Shown piece by piece: positions 8,773 through 15,947 of a stretch of DNA of 64,000 bases. This stretch comes from an uncultured Eggerthella sp. (GTDB lineage: Bacteria > Actinomycetota > Coriobacteriia > Coriobacteriales > Eggerthellaceae). The notes beneath the pieces were generated by a model. That model was not told the DNA's origin. It saw nothing but the letters and a program-made list of their open reading frames with translations, and made no database searches. The DNA is taken from contig CAUASB010000003.1 in assembly GCA_958431815.1 (NCBI GenBank), positions 62,001-126,000 of the forward strand. The letters run 5' to 3'. Numbering within the stretch: the first letter of the stretch is position 1; each line of letters starts with the position of its first letter. A program made the translations under genes and the position numbers.

Positions 8773-9426
8773 TTACCCGACGTTTGGCATTTCCTTTATC
8801 AAATATCTGTTTGCATCTTCTGCGACGTCAGTCGTCAAAGCATGGTTTTCAAAGCTTTCCGTCAGCCCCTTGGTGCTTAAACCCAGCTGTTTCATAGTTG
8901 CCTGAATCGCCCAGTTCAAAAGCGAGGGAATATCATCGGGTTCGCCTTCCGACAAGCGATGAAATACCAAATCGTACACACCGCCCATGCTCATTATCAC
9001 TGCTGTTTCGACTTCCCGATATTCAAACCCCTGAAGCTCTTCACGCGAAGCAACCCATTGCGCCATTACCGACGAAATGGCCTCAGTAGCAGCGCGGGTG
9101 GAAACCAAGTCTTTCGTTAAAGAAATAATGCCCTCGTTTTCCAACAGGAACGTAAAGTACATCGTGCCCGTTAGGTAAAAATCGACAAAGCAATATCCTG
9201 TATTCAACTTATGCTGGCGTAGATAGGTATTGCACAGCTCAATCAGGCGCTCAATGAACTCCTGCATGAACATTTCTTTCTTGGGGAAATAATACTGAAC
9301 AAGCGGGCGGGTGAGCTGGCATGCCTTGGCGATGTCGGTATAGCTGGTTTTGGCATAGCCCTTTTCCATTAGCAACCCAAACGCCTGAGAAAGAATAAAG
9401 CTCCGTTTATTCGGCTCGTTTTCCAT
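8773..9426 (-). CDS. TetR/AcrR family transcriptional regulator
   Basis: 217 residues from the ATG at 9426 (GGCGGAAAG upstream). The N-terminal helix-turn-helix reads GLLMEKGYAKTSYTDIAKACQLTRPLVQYYFPKKEMFMQEFI, a clear TetR pattern. The effector domain is not assignable. It lies directly downstream of the membrane protein gene at 9530-10330 but is separated from it by a strong terminator. A 31-bp palindrome in front of that membrane gene (10351-10381) is an attractive target for this regulator; that is inference. Confidence 0.9.
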   Translation of the reverse strand: MENEPNKRSFILSQAFGLLMEKGYAKTSYTDIAKACQLTRPLVQYYFPKKEMFMQEFIERLIELCNTYLRQHKLNTGYCFVDFYLTGTMYFTFLLENEGIISLTKDLVSTRAATEAISSVMAQWVASREELQGFEYREVETAVIMSMGGVYDLVFHRLSEGEPDDIPSLLNWAIQATMKQLGLSTKGLTESFENHALTTDVAEDANRYLIKEMPNVG

Positions 9427-9493
9427 TCTTTCCGCCTGCCTTTGCAACATCCCGCCGTTCAAACCAACAGCCCCCATTATGCCGCAAAACAAA

Positions 9494-9521
9494 AGTGCCG
9501 ACGGTTTACCACGTCGGCACT
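9494..9521 (-). terminator. Terminator after membrane protein gene
   Basis: A perfect 10-bp stem AGTGCCGACG with an 8-nt loop is followed on the minus strand by TTTGTTTTG, closing the 9530-10330 gene. Confidence 0.85.
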
Positions 9522-9529
9522 TAGGTTAG

Positions 9530-10330
9530 TTACCAGATGGTTTTCTTTCCATCACGCATCTTCGGCTTTTCGGGAAGCTTCTTGAATACGATGTACACGT
9601 TCTTAATGGCAAAGCAAACCGAGACAGCGCCCATCAGATAGAACAGCGGCGTGTCGAACGTAGTGGGGCAAATTGTGCTCCACCAACCCAAGCCAACAGG
9701 CAAGAAGGTGTTGATGGTGCCAATGAGAATTACGATAGCCAGCAGCTTCGAAGTACCCCATACCACTTTGTTCTTCGTCCAGTAGTATCCAGTGCATACC
9801 GCGATAAGGATGTTGGTGATCATGAACCACTTCAGGAATACCGGGTCGTCCATCAGCACGATCATCAGAAGGATAAACACCGCGAAAGCTAAGGTTTCCG
9901 CCACAATCTCCAACACGCACTTCTTCGTGGTGAGCTCGCCGAAGAACATGCCACGGAATGTTTCCTCACGATTGTTCTTCACATAGTCGTACATGTCGAT
10001 AAACTCGGTGAAGTTCCAGATAAACATGCCGATGCCCAGCACCATGAAAATGTAGAAGAAACTATTCATGAAGCCCAGAATCAAGAATATGACACCAGTC
10101 AGGAAGTCATGCGCCAAGTAGAACGTATTCAACGGCATGGGGAACGAGCCATGCTTTTCCTTCTTAATCATGATGATAGAGAGGAATTGCTCAACGTAGC
10201 CAATGAGAAACGCGATAAGCGCCGCTACTAAAATTCCCACAAATCCTGGATTGTCGGGCGAAAAGCCCCACATGTACTGCTGAACCATATCCGAGTTTTG
10301 CAGCGTTTGCATCAATGTAGTCCCTTGCAT
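9530..10330 (-). CDS. Polytopic membrane protein of unknown function
   Basis: 266 residues from the ATG at 10330 with GGGAG upstream. Six or seven hydrophobic helices are visible (about 27-55, 68-108, 137-158, 163-183, 190-215, 225-248), with short charged loops and a basic C-terminus. I do not recognise the family. It is a single-gene transcription unit with its own terminator and a near-perfect 31-bp dyad in the promoter region, so it is probably tightly regulated. The neighbouring TetR gene on the same strand could encode its regulator, and the pair may form a substrate-responsive module. Confidence 0.8.
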   Translation of the reverse strand: MQGTTLMQTLQNSDMVQQYMWGFSPDNPGFVGILVAALIAFLIGYVEQFLSIIMIKKEKHGSFPMPLNTFYLAHDFLTGVIFLILGFMNSFFYIFMVLGIGMFIWNFTEFIDMYDYVKNNREETFRGMFFGELTTKKCVLEIVAETLAFAVFILLMIVLMDDPVFLKWFMITNILIAVCTGYYWTKNKVVWGTSKLLAIVILIGTINTFLPVGLGWWSTICPTTFDTPLFYLMGAVSVCFAIKNVYIVFKKLPEKPKMRDGKKTIW

Positions 10331-10350
10331 TGCATGCTCCCTTCCCTTGT

Positions 10351-10381
10351 ACTATATGCGTATAGCCTATATGCATATAGT
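10351..10381. promoter_or_regulatory. 31-bp near-perfect palindrome (operator candidate)
   Basis: ACTATATGC-g-TATAG, central C, then CTATA-t-GCATATAGT: every base pairs symmetrically about 10366 except one (10360/10372). It lies 20 bp upstream of the membrane protein start codon, where it would overlap the promoter or transcription start. Length and symmetry suit a TetR-type dimer pair. Confidence 0.75.
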
Positions 10382-10400
10382 AGTTCTGCAAAAAGAAAAA

Positions 10401-10420
10401 GCAAGGAAGTTTATCCTTGC
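10401..10420 (-). terminator. Terminator of the brnTA operon
   Basis: A perfect 7-bp stem GCAAGGA with a 6-nt loop is followed on the minus strand by TTTTTCTTTTT. Confidence 0.85.
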
Positions 10421-10452
10421 TTTTCATCTGATTCCTTGCTTGTGGAAACCGC

Positions 10453-10710
10453 TCAAGCAATATGTTCTTGCTTCAGCCTATCAGCAATCCAAGTTTTGAT
10501 TACTGCTTGGCGATTAATGGCTAAATGCTCGGCAGCAGCATCAAGCTCCTGAATCATCCATTCAGGAAAGTCGACGTTCACGCGACGAACTCTCGTATCG
10601 GGGTAATGGACTTCCGCGCTATCAAGGTCAAGATAATCCATAATGTCCTCTTTGCCCTCGTCAAAGATTCGGTCAAATTCTTCAGCACTGATTTCCTTTT
10701 TTGCAGGCAT
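10453..10710 (-). CDS. brnA: BrnA-type antitoxin
   Basis: 85 residues. An acidic N-terminal half (about 1-40), which in this family contacts the toxin, is followed by a ribbon-helix-helix DNA-binding domain: VRRVNVDFPEWMIQELDAAAEHLAINRQAVIKTWIADRL. BrnA antitoxins neutralise BrnT and, alone or in complex, repress their own operon. The gene overlaps the 3' end of the toxin gene by 29 bp (10682-10710), the usual toxin-first order of brnTA. Three operator-like half-sites lie upstream of brnT. Confidence 0.9.
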   Translation of the reverse strand: MPAKKEISAEEFDRIFDEGKEDIMDYLDLDSAEVHYPDTRVRRVNVDFPEWMIQELDAAAEHLAINRQAVIKTWIADRLKQEHIA

Positions 10711-10960
10711 AGTAAGCCTCCTCTTTTGCTCGAGACCTTCTTACAGAAATGATTCTGATGTTCTCATTCCTCCAGGTAATGATCGCGGTCCAATGCTTTC
10801 CGCCAATCTTGCCAAACACGGCATGCCTTTCTTCTCCATGCTTATTGCCCAGGGGAACGGTGATATAAACTCCAGCCCAAATTTCTTGAGCCTCGATAAA
10901 GCTGATCCCATGCTTTGCCTTATTGATTGCACTCTTGTTTGGGTCGAATTCAAACCCCAT
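10682..10960 (-). CDS. brnT: BrnT-type toxin (DUF497 ribonuclease)
   Basis: 92 residues. The pattern FEFDPNKSAINKAKHGISFIEA at the start, then GEERHAVFGKIGGKHWTAIITWRNENIRIISVRRSRAKEEAYY, matches DUF497/BrnT: the NxxKHGIsF motif, the E-R-x-x-x-G segment and the RxIS-RRA-like end. BrnT is a RelE-fold ribonuclease that stops translation when released from BrnA. The start ATG has GGAGAG upstream. It forms a two-gene operon with brnA by overlap. Confidence 0.92.
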   Translation of the reverse strand: MGFEFDPNKSAINKAKHGISFIEAQEIWAGVYITVPLGNKHGEERHAVFGKIGGKHWTAIITWRNENIRIISVRRSRAKEEAYYACKKGNQC

Positions 10961-10985
10961 TCTCTCTCCTAAAAGTTAGCTTATC

Positions 10986-11013
10986 ATACCTGTAAGGTAT
11001 ATTTCGTATACCT
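10986..11013. promoter_or_regulatory. Three-half-site operator array before brnTA
   Basis: ATACCT-gta-AGGTAT (10986-11000) shares its right half with AGGTATA-tttcg-TATACCT (10995-11013), giving three alternating half-sites. The array lies 25-53 bp upstream of brnT and covers a possible TATGAT -10 element, consistent with autorepression by BrnA or BrnTA. Confidence 0.65.
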
Positions 11014-11491
11014 ATATGAATTCGGCTAGAAGCACCACCAGCCAGCAGGGCCAAACGAGGGCTGGAGCGAAGGGGAAGGTTTTGCTTTTCTTCTTCAGCA
11101 GCCAAAACAAAGCGAAGGCACTGCCGAAAAGGGCAATTAAACCGAAATAGAGATCAAGATCGGCAATGCTGACGAACAAACAGCATGCCGCAAGAAGAAG
11201 CACGTCTCCCCCACCAAGAGCCTTGTTGCCCGAAACGTGCGAGACCAACCACCCCAATGCCCAAAACAGCACCGCAGCGGCAAGCGCTGCCAAAGCAGAG
11301 GTTGCCAACGCACCAAAGCCCCATCTTCCAGGCTGCAAACCAGATACTTCGGGATAGAGAGCAAAAACCGCAGCTAGAACCCTCAAAGCAACCAGCAGGA
11401 TTACATCTTCACCATACACAAGCCGGTACCTCACATCGCGCACCGTGACTGCAACGGACAACGCAAACAGAACAATAAGCAACAACGTCAT
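11012..11491 (-). CDS. A24-family prepilin peptidase, short form
   Basis: 159 residues from the ATG at 11491 with GGGAGG upstream. Six or so membrane helices. The two catalytic aspartates of aspartic A24 peptidases are visible: one in VTVRDVRYRLV near residue 18, the second in the GGGD motif (about residue 93). The N-terminal methylase domain of full-length PilD is absent, as in TadV/CpaA-type enzymes. No pilin, ATPase or secretin genes are nearby, so it is an orphan here. Such enzymes cleave type IV pilin-like signal peptides of Tad or Com pili. Confidence 0.85.
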   Translation of the reverse strand: MTLLLIVLFALSVAVTVRDVRYRLVYGEDVILLVALRVLAAVFALYPEVSGLQPGRWGFGALATSALAALAAAVLFWALGWLVSHVSGNKALGGGDVLLLAACCLFVSIADLDLYFGLIALFGSAFALFWLLKKKSKTFPFAPALVWPCWLVVLLAEFI

Positions 11492-11524
11492 TGCACCCTC
11501 CCGTACTTTCCCCAATGGGCACAC

Positions 11525-11792
11525 TATGACAGAGAAACTGCCCCTTCACCTGCGATTTTCTAAATAAGTAAAAGCCCATTGCGAGCTTCGCAAAACTTTC
11601 CGCTTGCCTTCTCACGCCTTTCGCACCCCGCCTATCGCGGTGCGGGCGAAGCATCCAAAAAGAATGAGCGAGCGCTTCCCATCCAATCGCCCATGCCGAC
11701 CGCAGACCAGTCGAAAAAGCCCACTCAGGCCCTACCTCTTCGATCAGCTAGAAAACCCAAACGCCGTTCAGCACCGTTTCAGGACACAAAAA
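11525..11792. other. Gene-free stretch
   Basis: I see no convincing gene here. It holds a short GC hairpin CGCACCCCGCC/GCGGTGCG near 11624-11645 and pyrimidine-rich sequence. It lies between the prepilin peptidase promoter and the aldolase terminator. Confidence 0.5.
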
Positions 11793-11822
11793 AAATGCTG
11801 CACCCACATTGGTGCAGCATTT
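11793..11822 (-). terminator. Terminator downstream of the aldolase gene
   Basis: A 10-bp perfect stem ATGCTGCACC with loop CACATT is followed on the minus strand by TTTTTTTT. It lies about 165 bp past the aldolase stop, beyond the palindromic element, so that element would be transcribed as 3' UTR. Confidence 0.88.
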
Positions 11823-11851
11823 CAATTTGCAAGAATCCTGGATTCGCCAGT

Positions 11852-11978
11852 GGAACAACGAGCACAGTTATGGCAAGTGTCGGGAAGCAAAAAGGGGCAA
11901 GGCATTGGCCTTAACGCCATGCCTCACCCCCTTGCCCTTTGAGGTTTCCCTGCGCGCCAGAACCGCGCGCAGCGTCAT
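11852..11978. repeat. Palindromic element, family B copy 1
   Basis: A nested imperfect inverted repeat immediately after the aldolase stop. On the minus strand it opens TGACGCTGCGC-GCGG-TTCTGGCG, then GGGAAACCTC, then an AAAGGG-CAAGG inner stem, then the complementary blocks in reverse order (CAGTTATGGC, GGGAAGC on the plus strand). The same block order occurs at 32950-33069 and 48539-48650. Confidence 0.75.
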
Positions 11979-11985
11979 TGACCCC

Positions 11986-12924
11986 TTAGAGAGAGAACGT
12001 CTTTTCGCCCTTGAATACAGCCTCGGCGTCTTCAACGCTCCAGTCGCCCAAGGTGATAGCAGAAATTGCGTTGCACAGACGGATTGCCTCTTCGGTGGAA
12101 CGCATGTGGATGTTACGACCCGTTGCGTTGCCGCAAGCACCGCCGATATGAATCTGGTTGTGCAGCTCGGTAAGGAACACATTTGCATCAGCCTTGGAGC
12201 CGCCAGCGCACACCAGACCCGTGCGACCTGCAGCCTTGGAAGCGATGGCAAGACCTTCAGCAGAAGTCTGGCCCTCTACTTCGTGAGGCGGGTTGACCTT
12301 AACGAAGTCTGCACCGAGGCACAGAGCAACGCCGGCTGCACCTGCGATAAGATCAGGATCCTTTTCGTCGGCAACAGCCTTGCCGCGAGGATAGATCCAA
12401 AGAACAACCAGAAGGCCAGCAGCATGAGCCTCTGCGATAAGCTCGCCAGCTTCAGCCATCATGGTGGATTCGTACTCGGAACCCAGGTAAATGGTGTAGC
12501 CCAGGCCAACGATGTTCACGCCAGCTTCGCGCATAGCAAGAACAGCTTCCAAATCATAGAGCTGGGGGCTGTAAGGATCGTCCTGAGAACCCTTAACCAG
12601 GTTGGTCTTGGAGTTCATCTTGATAAGGTAGTTGATTTCCGGATAATCGGGAGCGTACTGAGCAACAAGGCCACGCTGACCAGCCAGAACACCAATGGTG
12701 CCCTGAGAGCCGATCTGGAAAAGATGCTCGGGTTCAGCGTCGGAGATGTCAATGCCCTCGCCGTAGAAGTCCTTGTTCAGGTGCTCGACCTTCTGGTCGC
12801 AAGCGAAAAGCATCAGGCGACCCGTGCCGCGAGTAGCCTTCATATAGTTGTCAATGTACGTCTCACGAGCTTCAGGCATAACGTCCGCAGGGACTTTAAC
12901 CTGATCACGGGTGATGGTGGGCAT
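11986..12924 (-). CDS. Class I fructose-bisphosphate aldolase, DhnA/archaeal type
   Basis: 312 residues from the ATG at 12924 with AAGGAGG upstream. A Schiff-base (metal-free) aldolase of the DeoC/LacD-like (DhnA) family for glycolysis and gluconeogenesis. Visible blocks: LMLFACDQKVEHLNKDF near the N-terminus, GVNIVGLGYTIYLGSEYE, VLWIYPRGKAV, and GADFVKVNPP, whose Lys is the likely Schiff-base residue, followed by AGGSKAD, the phosphate-binding loop. Relatives can instead make 2-amino-3,7-dideoxy-heptulosonate. As a monocistronic gene with a strong terminator, a central glycolytic role is likely. Confidence 0.88.
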   Translation of the reverse strand: MPTITRDQVKVPADVMPEARETYIDNYMKATRGTGRLMLFACDQKVEHLNKDFYGEGIDISDAEPEHLFQIGSQGTIGVLAGQRGLVAQYAPDYPEINYLIKMNSKTNLVKGSQDDPYSPQLYDLEAVLAMREAGVNIVGLGYTIYLGSEYESTMMAEAGELIAEAHAAGLLVVLWIYPRGKAVADEKDPDLIAGAAGVALCLGADFVKVNPPHEVEGQTSAEGLAIASKAAGRTGLVCAGGSKADANVFLTELHNQIHIGGACGNATGRNIHMRSTEEAIRLCNAISAITLGDWSVEDAEAVFKGEKTFSL

Positions 12925-13032
12925 AATGTTCCTCCTTAAAGGCATGAATACACACGATGTCGCCATTATATCGCGCTAGCACCGCCAATGGCGCAATATC
13001 CCACGATAAACCCAGGAACGGCGACATCAAAA

Positions 13033-13055
13033 AAGCCCTGGGTCAACCAGGGCTT
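13033..13055 (-). terminator. Terminator of the TM2/VTT/PRC operon
   Basis: A perfect 9-bp stem AAGCCCTGG with a 5-nt loop is followed on the minus strand by TTTTTTG. Confidence 0.87.
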
Positions 13056-13060
13056 AAGCG

Positions 13061-13462
13061 CTAGAACCACTCGCGTTTGCCGTACACATACACTTGCTCG
13101 AATTCGCTTTGGCTTTTGGAAAGGTACACGATGCCTTCGATGATGGCGACAATCCAAGCCACGCCCGCCGCAATTCCGAACGAGAACAGCCCGCCGATAA
13201 CCGAAAGAGCCATTAGCGTGAACCCTTGCGCGTTGTAGCCAAGATAGAACTTATGCACGCCGAAAAACCCCAGAACAAGGGCCAGAAACCCTGCCGCCAC
13301 ATGGTCACGCGAGGCAAGCGGCGCTGCATAGTGCGGCCGAACAGGAGAGGCAGCAAACGAAGCGCCCGGGGCAGTCTGCGCTTGCGTCCCAGCCTGTGGT
13401 GGCTGATGCCCCGCAGGAGTTTCCCCCGCCTGTGTTGAGCTGTCTTGCACCGCGCCAGACAT
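13061..13462 (-). CDS. TM2 domain membrane protein
   Basis: 133 residues. A Pro/Gln/Ala-rich disordered N-terminus (about 1-50) precedes a TM2 domain: AAGFLALVLGFFGVHKFYLGYNAQGFTLMALSVIGGLFSFGIAAGVAWIVAIIEGIVYL, two helices with the conserved GxxGxHxFYLG turn. Function of TM2 proteins is generally unknown. It is the last gene of an operon with the VTT-domain and PRC-barrel genes (2 bp gap to the former) and is followed at once by a terminator. Confidence 0.88.
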   Translation of the reverse strand: MSGAVQDSSTQAGETPAGHQPPQAGTQAQTAPGASFAASPVRPHYAAPLASRDHVAAGFLALVLGFFGVHKFYLGYNAQGFTLMALSVIGGLFSFGIAAGVAWIVAIIEGIVYLSKSQSEFEQVYVYGKREWF

Positions 13463-13464
13463 AG

Positions 13465-14286
13465 CTACTTAGCTTCCTTTTCTTTTTCTTGGGCAATGGA
13501 AGCGCGAAGCACGGCTTCCGCTTTCTTTTCCTCGCGTTCCTCATCCATCTTGTGCAACGCCTTTTGCGTGCCCAGCACGCTCATGATCTTGTCGCGGAAC
13601 ACGATGCCCAAAATCATAAGCACGGCGGCAATACCGAAGATGATAAGGCTGGTAGTGATATCGCCGTCCGCCAAACCGGCGGCAGCGTACGTGGAGATGA
13701 TGACACCAGGAATACGGCCTACCGTGGAAAGAACCAGAAACGCCCGCATGCGCATATTGGTAAGCGGCACCAAATACGTGAACACATCTTTCGGCATACC
13801 CGGAATAAGGAACAGAATGAACACGATAAGGTTCAGTTTGCCGGAACGTTCGAATTCGTAGAACTTCACCAGGTGCTTTTGGTCTACCATAGCCTGCACG
13901 AACGGCGCGCCCAGCTTATGGACCAACGTGTAAATGAAAGCGCTGGAAATAACGCAGCCCAGCAAGATGATAAGCGTGCCGAACACCGGGCCGTACAGCA
14001 TGCCCGCCGCAACCTGCACCACTTCACCGGGGATGAACGCAACCACGATTTGTAAAAGCTGCAAACCCAACAGTATCAATACACCCACTGCGCCTTGGCT
14101 CTGGATGCTTTCGATCATCTTGTCCATACCGTCGGGCTCGAAAATAAGCGAAAGGCTCGGCCACAAGGCTGCCACGATTCCGAACAGAAGCGCGATAAAG
14201 GCAACGAGGCCTGTTAGCTTGAACAGATCGCTTTTCTTAATCTTATGCCCGAAAAGGGAAACGGTTTTTTCGGTAGCGGAGCCCAT
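13465..14286 (-). CDS. TVP38/TMEM64 (VTT domain, DedA-like) membrane protein
   Basis: 273 residues with five or six membrane helices. The VTT domain shows FIPGEVVQVAAGMLYGPVFGTLIILLGCVISS and the later FLIPGMPKDVFTYLVPLTNMR with the conserved (F/L)IPG motifs. DedA-superfamily proteins act in membrane lipid recycling or proton-dependent homeostasis. The C-terminal 30 residues are a charged cytoplasmic tail. The ATG at 14286 overlaps the PRC gene stop as TAATG, so translation is coupled. Confidence 0.88.
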   Translation of the reverse strand: MGSATEKTVSLFGHKIKKSDLFKLTGLVAFIALLFGIVAALWPSLSLIFEPDGMDKMIESIQSQGAVGVLILLGLQLLQIVVAFIPGEVVQVAAGMLYGPVFGTLIILLGCVISSAFIYTLVHKLGAPFVQAMVDQKHLVKFYEFERSGKLNLIVFILFLIPGMPKDVFTYLVPLTNMRMRAFLVLSTVGRIPGVIISTYAAAGLADGDITTSLIIFGIAAVLMILGIVFRDKIMSVLGTQKALHKMDEEREEKKAEAVLRASIAQEKEKEAK

Positions 14287-15095
14287 TATTCCTCGCCATC
14301 TTCGCCGTTACGCGCCCGGCGATACTCTTCTTTGAAACTGGAGAACATGCCCTTCGTTTTAGAAAGTTGCACACCAAGCTTGTAAGCGCCGTCGTTAACC
14401 GCTTCGCCCGCTTTGTGCGCCGCCTGCGAAGCAACGGGCTTCACCTTGTTCATGGCTTTGGCGGCCTTATCGTTCACCACAGCACTGGCGGCACCTGCCT
14501 TTTCGGCTAGACCGCCTTCCGCAGCCATCGAAAGAACTTCGGGGGAAACGATAATGGCGCCACGCAGAAAATCGTCGCCATCTTCGTTGTTGAGCTTATC
14601 GCCCACGCCAAGCTTGAAGCCTTCAACCAGTGAAGCGGGAATATCGGTGTAACCCAACAGAATATCTGCCGTTTTACCACGGTCTACCGCCACCATCTGC
14701 ACGGCACCGCTGGGAAGCGAAAAGCGTACATCGCCGACGAACCCGCAGCGATCGCCTGCTTCGGTCATAAGGGGGAGCCCCTGCCACATAATGCAATCGT
14801 CCCACGAAACGCCTATATGCTTGCAGGCAGACTTGCCCACAAAAGGGCCCTTTGGATCGATAAGGATATGCCCATCTTGTATCTCGAAGCCCTCTAAGGC
14901 AACAAACAAGTCGGAGCGGTGAGCCATAAGGGCAATGTCGGGGCGCTTCACCGTGAAGCCCACTACGCGGCGCTCCTTCGGGTGGAACACGAAATGATGT
15001 ACTTTACCCACCCGTTTTGGGTCTTTCCCCTTCTTGCCAGGCTCGTATACGGGAACACCGCGAAGCTCGCTGATAAGATATTCGCTTTTCTTCAC
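14286..15095 (-). CDS. PRC-barrel domain protein
   Basis: 269 residues from the GTG at 15095 (AAGGGG upstream; a longer frame lacks family similarity). The N-terminus SEYLISELRGVPVYEPGKKGKDPKRVGKVHHFVFHPKERRVVGFTVKR has the PRC-barrel pattern (xGxxVxxxxGxxxGxVxxxxxxxxxxxVxGF), and a second such unit appears around 120-185. The C-terminal 80 residues are Ala/Lys-rich and helical. PRC barrels mediate protein interactions in RNA processing, photosynthesis or stress. First gene of the PRC-VTT-TM2 operon. Confidence 0.82.
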   Translation of the reverse strand: MKKSEYLISELRGVPVYEPGKKGKDPKRVGKVHHFVFHPKERRVVGFTVKRPDIALMAHRSDLFVALEGFEIQDGHILIDPKGPFVGKSACKHIGVSWDDCIMWQGLPLMTEAGDRCGFVGDVRFSLPSGAVQMVAVDRGKTADILLGYTDIPASLVEGFKLGVGDKLNNEDGDDFLRGAIIVSPEVLSMAAEGGLAEKAGAASAVVNDKAAKAMNKVKPVASQAAHKAGEAVNDGAYKLGVQLSKTKGMFSSFKEEYRRARNGEDGEE

Positions 15096-15130
15096 TGCAT
15101 GCCCCTTTCGTTGCCGGTGCGCGTGTATAA

Positions 15131-15156
15131 AGAACGGCGGCAAAAGCCGCCGTTCT
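15131..15156. terminator. Hairpin between the YtxH-like and PRC genes
   Basis: A perfect 11-bp stem AGAACGGCGGC with an AAAA loop. The following minus-strand sequence TTTATAC is only weakly T-rich. Confidence 0.7.
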
Positions 15157-15240
15157 CACAGCCCTGAATAGGCCGCATGTCCATTTTCTACAATACCCGC
15201 AAATCCGTGTACTAAACGAAGCGTCACCAAACCGTGATGC

Positions 15241-15825
15241 TTACTTGTCGGTGGGGTGAACCTTTTCCGCAACCGTTGCAGCAGCATGCTGGGCAACGCC
15301 GGCAACGTCCTTAGCGGCATCGGCAGCCGTAGCCGCAGCACCCTGAACCGCTTCTGCGGCGTGCTGGGCAGCGCCCGTTGCCGTTTCCTTGGCGGAAGCG
15401 GCGGCATCAAGAACAGCCGGAACCTTGTCTACCGCAGCATCACGGGCAGCTTCTGCGTTCTTGGCAACCTGGGTTGCGATACGTTCACGAGCAGCATCGA
15501 TCTTCTGACGAAGTTCGTCGCCATTGTTGTCAAACGCCTGAACAGGAGCAGGAGCGAACTTCTGAGCACGCTGCGCAACGGCCCTGCGAGCCTCGGCGCC
15601 ATTGTCTACCACCGTGTTGATGACCTTGGTGGAAGTGGAAGCGGCCGCGTCTACGAACTGGCCTGCCTTTTCCTGAAGTTGCGGCGGGCAGGAAATGGTC
15701 CCGCACTTCTCAGATGCGACTTCGCTCAAAAGCGCACGGTTCTCTGCGCCGGAACGAGGCGAAAGAAGCAGGCCTGCTACTGCGCCAACGGCGCCACCAA
15801 TAAGAAATGTTGCGAACTTGCCCAT
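15241..15825 (-). CDS. YtxH-like membrane-anchored helical protein
   Basis: 194 residues from the ATG at 15825, with GGGGAAGG upstream; an earlier in-frame TTG at 15843 lies within that site. The N-terminus KFATFLIGGAVGAVAGLLLSPRSGAENR is the YtxH pattern: one glycine-zipper membrane helix followed by LxxPxSGxExR. The rest is a long Ala-rich amphipathic helix region with repeating AAxAAKxxA segments. A general-stress or cell-envelope role is known only loosely for the family. A TATAAT -10 element (15865-15870) lies 40 bp upstream. Single-gene unit. Confidence 0.82.
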   Translation of the reverse strand: MGKFATFLIGGAVGAVAGLLLSPRSGAENRALLSEVASEKCGTISCPPQLQEKAGQFVDAAASTSTKVINTVVDNGAEARRAVAQRAQKFAPAPVQAFDNNGDELRQKIDAARERIATQVAKNAEAARDAAVDKVPAVLDAAASAKETATGAAQHAAEAVQGAAATAADAAKDVAGVAQHAAATVAEKVHPTDK

Positions 15826-15864
15826 ATTGAACACCTTCCCCAAAAGAGTAATTGCAATACGTTC

Positions 15865-15870
15865 ATTATA
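15865..15870 (-). promoter_or_regulatory. Candidate -10 element of the YtxH-like gene
   Basis: Perfect TATAAT on the minus strand 40 bp before the ATG; no clear -35 hexamer. Confidence 0.45.
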
Positions 15871-15947
15871 AAGGCGTCACCCCAGCAAACCAGGGTAGAA
15901 CCGTTCACCTGGCATTCTTGTTGCCAAGGCGAAATATAGCTTGGTGC

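Noticed and set aside
11579..11942. Two overlapping plus-strand frames in the aldolase/prepilin peptidase gap
   Set aside because: Composition is Pro/Arg/Ser-rich and typical of noncoding GC-rich DNA; they cross a strong terminator and have no ribosome site.
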